64,000 nt of DNA, from assembly GCF_032884065.1 (NCBI RefSeq), contig NC_088872.1:2914001-2978000 (forward strand). The letters run 5' to 3'. The first letter of the stretch is position 1. Each line of letters opens with the position of its first letter. The DNA is from Artemia franciscana. Taxonomy: Eukaryota > Arthropoda > Branchiopoda > Anostraca > Artemiidae. Made by a program: the position numbers and the translations under genes. The notes under the pieces are model-generated. The model had not been told where the DNA came from. It made no database searches and saw nothing but the letters and a program-made list of their open reading frames with translations. Below, in pieces: positions 24,180 through 64,000 of this stretch.

Positions 24180-24253
24180 ATTTGTGTTCCACATGTTCCA
24201 CGACATGCGCGCGCGGGGGGGCTTGGGGGGGGTCCAGCGCCCCCTCCAACTAG
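24180..24253 (+). mobile_element. Helitron 3' terminus (isolated end)
   Basis: A GC-rich tract with a hairpin-capable 'gggggggtccagcgccccct' is followed by 'ccaa' and terminal CTAG at 24250-24253. This is the arrangement expected of a Helitron 3' end (subterminal hairpin, then CTRR). It abuts the 5' end of the next Helitron six bases later. Confidence 0.6.
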
Positions 24254-24258
24254 GTATA

Positions 24259-25635
24259 TCTTCTATATATATAAAAATAAGTTGTCTCTCTGTGTGTGTG
24301 TCTGTCGAGTGACGTCATGTTTGTGTGTCGACTGACGTCATGTTTTCGACTGACGAAATTACAGACCGGACATCGGGACACAAATGACGACCGGGACACC
24401 GGCACATAGGGAATATAAATGACGACCGGGACACTCAAAGAGAAAGCGACCGGGACACAAGGAATGTTCGATTAGCAATCATCATCAACAAAGCACCGGG
24501 ACACAAATGACGACCGGGACACAGGGAGTATAAATGACGACCAGGACATAAGTAAAAAAGAAAACTAAAAAAACTAAAAAAAAGGTAAAAACTACAAAAA
24601 AAACTAAAAGAAAAAAAACAACTAAAAACTAATAAAAAAACTAAAAAAGCTAAAAAACTAAAAAAGCTAAAAAACTAAAAAAACTAAAAAGAAAAAAAAA
24701 TGAAAAAAGGAAAAAATGAAAAATAAAGGAGAGAAACAAAACTAAAAAAATAAAAATAAAAAAAAACTAAAAAGAAAAAAGAAAAAAAAACTAAAAAAAA
24801 TTAAAAAAAGTGAAAGCCAAAAAAAAAAAGAAAAAAAGGGGAAAAATACAAAAATTTATTTCATATACCATTTCAAAAACGAATGTATATACAGACCGGG
24901 ACACCGGGATACAAATGACGACCGGGACATAGGGAATATAAATGACGACCGGGACACAGGGACACAACTACAACGGGGACGCCGGGGGGCACAGGGGGAT
25001 ATATAAATGAAGACGGGGACACAGGGAATGTTCGATTAGCAATCACCATCAACAAAGCTCAAGGGCAATCATTAGAATCATGAGGTATAACTAAAAAAAC
25101 TAAAAAAAGGTAAAAAACTAAAAACTAAAAAAAAGACCAATTCAAAAACGAATGTATATACAGACCGGGAAACCGGGACACAAATGACGACCGGGACACC
25201 GGGACACAAGGAATATAAATGACGCCCGGGACACTCAAAGAGAAATCACAGACACCGGGACACAAATGACGACCGGGACACAGGGAATATAAATGACGAC
25301 CGGGACACAGGGACACAACTACAACGGGAACGCCGGGGGGCACAGGGGGATATCAAGGGCAATCATTAGAATCATGAGGTATAGATCTGAATACGGATTG
25401 TTTTCCCATGGACCATTATATGTTGCATGTTCAAGAGTCGTAAACCTGACAATCTATTTATATGCACAGACAATGGGACAGCAAAGAATGTTGTATATTC
25501 GCAAGTTTTACGTAGTTAAAAACATATATATATATATATCTATCTATATTCACAGGTGGGACATAGGGACACAACTACAATGGCGCGTAACGACTTACGC
25601 GCGCGGGGCGGGCGCGAAGCGCCCCCACCAACTAG
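24259..25635 (+). mobile_element. Helitron, non-autonomous, from 5' TC to 3' CTAG
   Basis: The 5' end is 'TCTTCTATATATATAAAAAT', preceded by A. Two perfect TGACGTCA palindromes follow (24310 and 24333), then a minisatellite of 'gacgaccgggacacaggga' units. An A-rich region (24541-24860) comes next, then more minisatellite. Degraded helicase codons follow at 25030-25085 ('ATTITINKAQGQSLE' in related copies) and 25345-25480 ('YVACSR', 'DNLFI'-like). An (AT)n of about 8 units and the GC-rich hairpin 'gcgggcgcgaagcgccc' lead to CTAG at 25632-25635. No complete Rep/helicase is encoded. Confidence 0.7.
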
Positions 25636-25676
25636 GTGTTGGGGTGTATTATAGGTGTATTATATAGGTGTACTAG

Positions 25677-26128
<452 letters not shown>

Positions 26129-26259
26129 TATCTTTATAAACAAGTAATAATTGTGTATCTATGTATTTTTTCTTGAAAACTACTCCATATTTTTTGGGGA
26201 GAATTGGCATCCTGTTGTATTCTGGCCTAAAAAAAAAACCATCTAGACCGGTCAAAAGT

Positions 26260-27315
26260 TTGAGATAATTCGTTAAGTGCTTTAATTTTGGAGAAAATAT
26301 TTGTGAGTGTCCTCATTTTTATATATTCCCAAACCTTAAAAAGGAAACCAAAAGTTTGAAGCTTAGTAGAAATCGTTGTTAGAAATCGGAATTGCTGTAA
26401 TAATAATCAAATATCTTTGAATAGATTCAGTTTGAAAAGACTTTTAATTGCGTAAAGGGCAAAAAAATTGCTAATTGCAAAAATATTTATATATATTTTA
26501 ACAAGGGATTACAACAGTTCAAAAACCTTAAAAAAGAAAACCAAAAGTATGAAGCCTAGTAGAAATGGCTGTTAGAAAAATATTATTACCGAATTTCTTT
26601 TCTTATAAATACAAGCAATGTCTTTTTAAGACATGAAAAAAAGATGAGAATTTTTTGAGTTCAGTTCAGAATCGCGAAAGTTGTTATGTAACCTGCAAAA
26701 ATATTTATTGCCTGAGCAATAATCTTAATGTTTTAATTCAAACTAGAAAAAAAAACCTTAAAAAATTAAAATTAGTTTTTTTGTTTGTTTGAGAAAATTA
26801 ACTCGCTACAGGTTTGGACATAACCAGTTATATAATGCCAGTAGGAAGGCCCAAAAACCGAAAATTTGCAATTATTACAAATGATGATTCTCTATTTTGA
26901 CAAAGGATGACAACAATTCAAAAACCTTGAAATGAAAACCAAAAGTTTCAAGCTTTGTAAATATCGGCGTTAGAAATTGGACTAGCTTTAATAAACAAAT
27001 ATCTTTGAAAAGACATTAAGTTGGAAAAAGAGCAAAATACTGGTAATTGCAAAAATATTTGTATATATTTTTACAAGGGATTACAACAATTCAAAAACCT
27101 TAAGAAAGAAAAACCTTTCTGAACGCCACTAGTTAGACAATGTCAGAAGAAAGGCCCTAAAAAAGAAAATTTTCAATTATTACACATGATGATTCTCTAT
27201 TTTGACAAGGGAATACGACAATTCAAAAACCGTAAAAAAAGAAAACCAAAAGTTTCAAGGTTGGTACATATCGTTGTTACAAATGGGACTAGCTTCATTA
27301 ATCAAATATCTTTGG
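26260..27315 (+). repeat. Diverged direct repeats of a Helitron-associated module
   Basis: A module of about 100-150 bp recurs at about 26320-26420, 26465-26580, 26880-27000, 27050-27120 and 27185-27310. It reads roughly 'aattgcaaaaatattt ... ttacaa.aattcaaaaacctta', then '.aaaccaaaagtttgaagctt', then 'gtagaaatcg.tgttagaaat'. Related single modules lie in the Helitron region at 48598-48710 and 49312-49430. I infer that this block is the body of a Helitron-family element. Its own ends are not seen. Confidence 0.55.
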
Positions 27316-27936
27316 ACTATCAATTGGGCTAAATCCATGAACATGGCCAAGAGTTGACTTTGTTGGAATACGTCTGTTCGTAGAATACATCTGTTCGTAG
27401 AAATGTAACGCTCTTCTCTAACCCTACATTTAAATTTCTCCTATGGAATATCGTATAAAATGTAGGCCTATAGAATGACCTGCTTTGTGTAAACACTTTC
27501 TTTTTTTTCAATTTGTTAACTTTCTTGTCATCAATTGATTTTTCCCGTTCTTCATGTCTCGAAAAAAAAAACTAGTTCTGAACGTTTTATGGGTTTTATG
27601 GGTGGAGTTTGAAGCTTCTAAGATTTGCTCAAAAATAAGTTATTGGTTTTTTGTTGGCTTTTTGGTTTTTATTGTAGAAAAAAAACGTGACTTTGGATAC
27701 CGATTCAAACTATGCACGCTTTCAAGTTTGGGCTGAATGCTCTAAACAATACATAAGAAAGATTTGTCTGGGAACCCAATTTTCTCAAAGGAATACTCTA
27801 ATACAAATTGTTTCTAATTGGTTGTCCTGAAGTTTCTGAAAGCTGTGTATGCAAAATATGCTGAAAAACTAAATCCTTTGAAAAAAAAAGAAAAAAAAAA
27901 TTCGTCAGCATATTTTTTCTGCAGATTCATTATTTC

Positions 27937-28019
27937 AAAGTTAACGAAAGATACCTTGTCAACTAAATCAATGTTGACAAGGTATCTATACTGTTGACAA
28001 GGTATCTTTCGTTAACTTT
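27937..28019. repeat. Perfect 27-bp inverted repeat with an extra half-arm in the loop
   Basis: The arm at 27937-27963 ('aaagttaacgaaagatacct' plus 'tgtcaac') is matched exactly by its complement at 27993-28019. The 29-bp loop contains a further copy of the inner half, 'gttgacaaggtatct' (27973-27987). It looks like the product of a template-switch or snap-back event. Confidence 0.9.
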
Positions 28020-29260
28020 CTATTCTGGCTCTTCGTTAACTTTCTAATTCTGGCTCCGTTTATCTTATTTGTAATTAGATTTTAAAGAAACAAAAAACAA
28101 CCATAAAGTCTAAGGCCTTAAATTTTTAAACCGGAACTGATTTTTAAGAAACATAAAGTCGGTGTAAAAGCAGCGGGGAGTCTGTATTTTTTTATATATA
28201 TAGCTTAACTAAATATGTGGTTGTGACACATATGCTGGATCTTAGACGTAAGCTGATTTCTTTATTAAAAAAAAAATTGGCTCAAACCTGCTATTTAATC
28301 ACAAGTTCTTTTTGGAAAACAAAATGAAAACTGAAAACAAAATACATTTATAATTTTTTCATTTTCTGTACTTTAATAAAAAAATGTTACAATATTCAAA
28401 CTTTAAGAAATAAATATCAGTATTTGTATATTAATCTGACAAAAGACGGTCATTAACCCAACTCATGTTAGATTTTGTTTGAGCTCGACTCGGTTTTATT
28501 GTAATTTCTGTTCGTTTTGAGTTTCATTTATTTATTGATGGTGATTTTTGGTAGTTTTACGCTTGAAAGGTTACTTGACTTTATTTCTTATCATTTTTGG
28601 CTTTGTGGAGCTCTTTACTTTTTTTGAAAAATTTGTTTTGTGGAAAAAGTTTTTAAATTAGTCTTTGAAAAGGGACTTCTTCGGCAATGCTTTTTATATA
28701 CGGTTCCTTTTGAGTGCTGAGCTGACGCTTAATAAAATCTATATAGTTGAAAAAAAAAAAATTCAAAAATAAGAAGAATGGTTTTGTGAATTTTTGATTT
28801 TTAACTCCTTAAAGGCAAATCTAAACTATGAGCGTTCAAAATGTACAAGTTTTCATTTTGGACCGAAAGCCATTTGGAAATATCAGAGGAGCATCACGTT
28901 TCAAAATCATATTACTACTCAGAGGTGCTGCGATATGTGTTGTTATTACCGAGATAAATGCTGTAGTTTTGTGCGAAGCCTACCTAGGTACTTTAGACGT
29001 TTGGCAATATAAGATTCTAAGTACAATTTTTTCTTTCACCATATAACAACTAAACCGTTTAATTCAAATATACTTTAAAATGTCGCACCTACTTCTGACT
29101 AAATCGTACCTATTCCAAAATGCGTTCGTGTCATTTTTACCAATGCTATGCTAAAACCATTTTTTAATCGCACTCCGAAGTGGTCTCGCTTGTATCCGAG
29201 ATAAGGCTATTTGTCCTACCTGCAGTATTGTATATGTATTGACTATCATCTTTTTTTCAG
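28020..29260. other. Upstream intron or intergenic DNA before the first visible kelch-like exon
   Basis: This ends with the splice acceptor 'tctttttttcag' at 29249-29260. I looked here for the exon encoding the N-terminal start of the BTB domain and found no convincing candidate. The first bases of the split codon must come from farther upstream, probably outside the window. Confidence 0.5.
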
Positions 29261-61645
<32,385 letters not shown>

Positions 61646-63167
61646 GTTAGTTTTTTCCTTTTGATTCTACGCTTTTTTCATCTCCTCTTTATGCACCCGA
61701 TCTTTCGATAACCTTGATTTTCGTGTCGATGTGGCTTTTTAAAATGAATAAGGAACCAAAATAAAAGCATTTTCCCCTTCGGGACGCATCTTAAGGGTAT
61801 CCATATCTGAAAACCGCGTTTCTGTAAGGGTTTTCTTTTTTTCGCAATTATTAAGTTTTAGGGCATGCCACGATTTCGCCACTGTTACCACGTTGGATCA
61901 TAAAAATCAATTAGCGAATGGTGAAATTTGACAAGGCTCTTCCGTACAAATTCAAATATTGACAAACTCCTCGTCGTAAAATTTACCAAAAGTTTTCATA
62001 AATAAGCTCATATTCAGTTAAAGTGCACTATTAAAAGGAAACAATTTGACAGCATGAAGAAAGGTAATATTACCTTTGCTCATTTTTCACTTAATGGATC
62101 GCTCAATTTGAGCTACGCCATTAATGGTACAAAGGTATACGACCTCATCGCATTTATCTCTCACATGTTCATGCAGAACACAGTTTCATTATTTACCCGA
62201 ATCAAAATCATATTCTGATTTTAGATTTTCTTATAAATTACAATTTGCGTGTTTCTGTGGTTATATTTCTAGTCACTTTCAGTCAATTAAAAAAAAAAGT
62301 TAATGCGGATACAAAGCATCGTGAGAGGACCCATATTCAAGTTAAATCGCTTAACCTTCTGAGGGCTATGCACAACCTGTTTACTCCTTAAAATTGAAAC
62401 AAAAGTAAAAATATAAGATATTAAACTTTGGCTATAATTTGCTTATCAATCACTTTAATTTCTTAGGTCAAGAAAGAGCTTGCTATGATAATGATTGAAG
62501 ATAATTTGAATTTTGGATCTGTTCGATGATATTTGTCAATGTTAAAGTACCCAGGACATCAAAACGAAAGCAGTGATTGCCTCCTGGCCCCATCTATGGT
62601 CTGTTCATATCAGAAAACCAGCAATGTCCATGATGTTTCTTTTGGGTGTTATACAAATATTAAGAATTTTTGTTGCTTAAATTCTCACCTTTGTTGCCAA
62701 AATGAATTGTGAAAAGAAACAAGTGAAAACTTTTCTCGTTTACAAACAAACCCAACAAATGGTTGTAACACCCATAAGATGGCACAATCGTCACGTTTAG
62801 TAGGGCTATTGAACAAATATAGGCTAGTTCGAATTTTTGAGAATTAAGTAGGGTAATTAAAGTTGTATTGTCAGAATCACAAGAAAGGAAGGATTTTGAT
62901 ATGTCGACAGTGATCTAAAAGGATAAGTATAACATAATTAGATTGCCTAATTGGTCTCTCAAAAGGTGTTTTTTAGGTAAGTCAATTAATTAACAATTTC
63001 AAAAGTTTAATCTTGAATGATTTTAATTATATACATATTAATGCATAGCTGAGATTTATGGCAGCGTTTGTCTTTGCTACAGTAATCTGGAAGGTTGCAG
63101 TTAAGATCACAATCTAGTAGTGTTTAGGGTTAATTTAAAGCTGAATTTCGGAAGGGTAACTACCTCC
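61646..63167. other. Intron after exon I, nothing recognised
   Basis: I searched for the expected next exon (completion of 'RRNAG', then a Kelch repeat with VGG-DG) and did not see it. The region is AT-rich. Confidence 0.5.
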
Positions 63168-64000
63168 CAGGAAGTCAAGACGTTGGTAGACTCCAGGATG
63201 AGAATTTGAGAGAAACGTTCCAGGAATAGTTGACTACTAAACTCGAGGGTTTAAAATTTGACAATGAGGGAGATCGTTGGAATAGTTTTAGAAAAACAAT
63301 TTGTGAAGTTGCTGATGGTGTTTTAGAAAGAAAAATTAGGACTGCTGCGAGGAATGTTAGTGGAAAGCTTTATGTTTAATAGAGAGGAGAAGTGGCTTGT
63401 ACAAGAAATATGAGTGATAGATCATATAAAACATGATATATCATATAAGTTATAGATCATATAAAACAAAAGGAATGTAAAGAAAGTGGAGAAAGTATTG
63501 AAATATGAACTTTTAATAGATAGATACATTTTCCATATAGCAGCAAAATAAGGACACAACAATTCACATATCTCCACAATGCCTCCATGGGCTGTAGGAG
63601 GGGGGGGGGCTATGAAAAGATCAAGTAAACATTGAATATTTAAACTCTTAATATATAAAGCATTGGCTTCATAAAAAGACCATGGATAAAATTGTCGAGG
63701 ATCTGGAAGATGCAGCTAGACGGTATAATAGTAAAATATTGTACTGGTATGTTAATAAATTAAGGGGTACTAGTCAATCCAGTCTTGTCCCAGTTAAAGA
63801 TAGGAACGGGGCCACAATTATTGATAAGGAAGGAGTTAAAGAGAGATGGGTGGATCATTTTGAGAATGTGTTAAACCGAGATACAGCTGCAGGAAAAGAT
63901 ATAGATGAAAATGAAAAAGTTTGTGATACCTTGGATGTGAAGGTAGATTTATTTTTTGAGGAAGAACTAGCGACAGTACTAAAAGAATGAAAAAATAATA
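63168..64000 (+). pseudogene. LINE ORF2 linker between endonuclease and RT, running off the window
   Basis: Early part, broken: 'FQE', 'KLEGLKFDNEGDRWNSFRKT' and 'ICEVADGVLERKIRTAARNV'. An open stretch from 63682 to 63990 follows with 'DKIVEDLEDAARRYNSKILY', 'WYVNKLRGTSQSSLVPVKDR', 'VKERWVDHFENVLNR' and 'EEELATVLK'. This is the region just before the RT fingers in a common arthropod LINE family whose copies are often mis-annotated as craniofacial development protein 2-like. It stops at a TGA at 63988 where 'GLKNNKAPG' would be expected, or the frame shifts there. Confidence 0.7.

Noticed and set aside
28794..29046. Two overlapping frames just upstream of exon A, tested as the missing N-terminal exon
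   Set aside because: Neither contains the expected BTB N-terminal pattern, and neither ends at a donor that would give the right phase with the acceptor at 29260.

Overview
The window is nuclear DNA from an animal, most likely an arthropod. It is AT-rich, has multi-kilobase introns with GT-AG borders, and is crowded with LINEs, Helitrons, hAT elements, a Merlin element and (AT)n tracts. The repeat style (Helitrons with a 'gaccgggacac' minisatellite, and a 1.7-kb palindrome-ended repeat) reminds me of brine shrimp (Artemia) scaffolds. That is recall, not something I could check.

The one clear host gene is on the + strand from 29261 to 61645. Nine exons with consistent phases encode about 484 residues of a BTB-BACK-Kelch protein. 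It has most of the BTB fold, the whole BACK domain and Kelch repeats 1 to 5. The closest match I recognise is the kelch/KLHL2/KLHL3 group of Cullin-3 adaptors. The exon(s) for the N-terminus and the exon(s) for the last Kelch repeat are not in the window.

Region 1-29260 is upstream or intergenic and almost all repeats. It holds an inverted pair of 17-bp minisatellite arrays (3.0-5.4 kb) and a tRNA-derived SINE with a perfect 16-bp target duplication (7.7-8.0 kb). A decayed LINE with a gag-like ORF1 follows (8.5-14.5 kb), split by a Merlin DNA transposon with very long inverted repeats (9.3-11.7 kb). A second decayed LINE with RNase H (14.7-18.6 kb) is split by a 1.7-kb palindrome-ended element. 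A third LINE on the minus strand contains a tandem array of its own reverse-transcriptase core (20.5-22.4 kb). After that come a hAT MITE, a Helitron cluster (24.2-25.6 kb), a 450-bp (AT)n tract and Helitron-associated direct repeats.

Region 29261-64000 is the kelch-like gene, with large introns filled by mobile DNA. Intron 1 has nested hAT MITEs and tRNA-like debris. Intron 3 has a roughly 162/174-bp tandem array. Intron 4 has two more copies of the 1.7-kb element. Intron 5 has hAT and Helitron ends. Intron 6 has a LINE, a 600-bp (AT)n tract, and a Helitron inserted precisely in another Helitron that is itself broken by a hAT end. Intron 7 has a SINE just 36 bp past a splice donor and an internally deleted LINE. 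The last 0.8 kb is a LINE fragment that runs off the window.

Most transposon reading frames here are broken; the host gene's exons are open.
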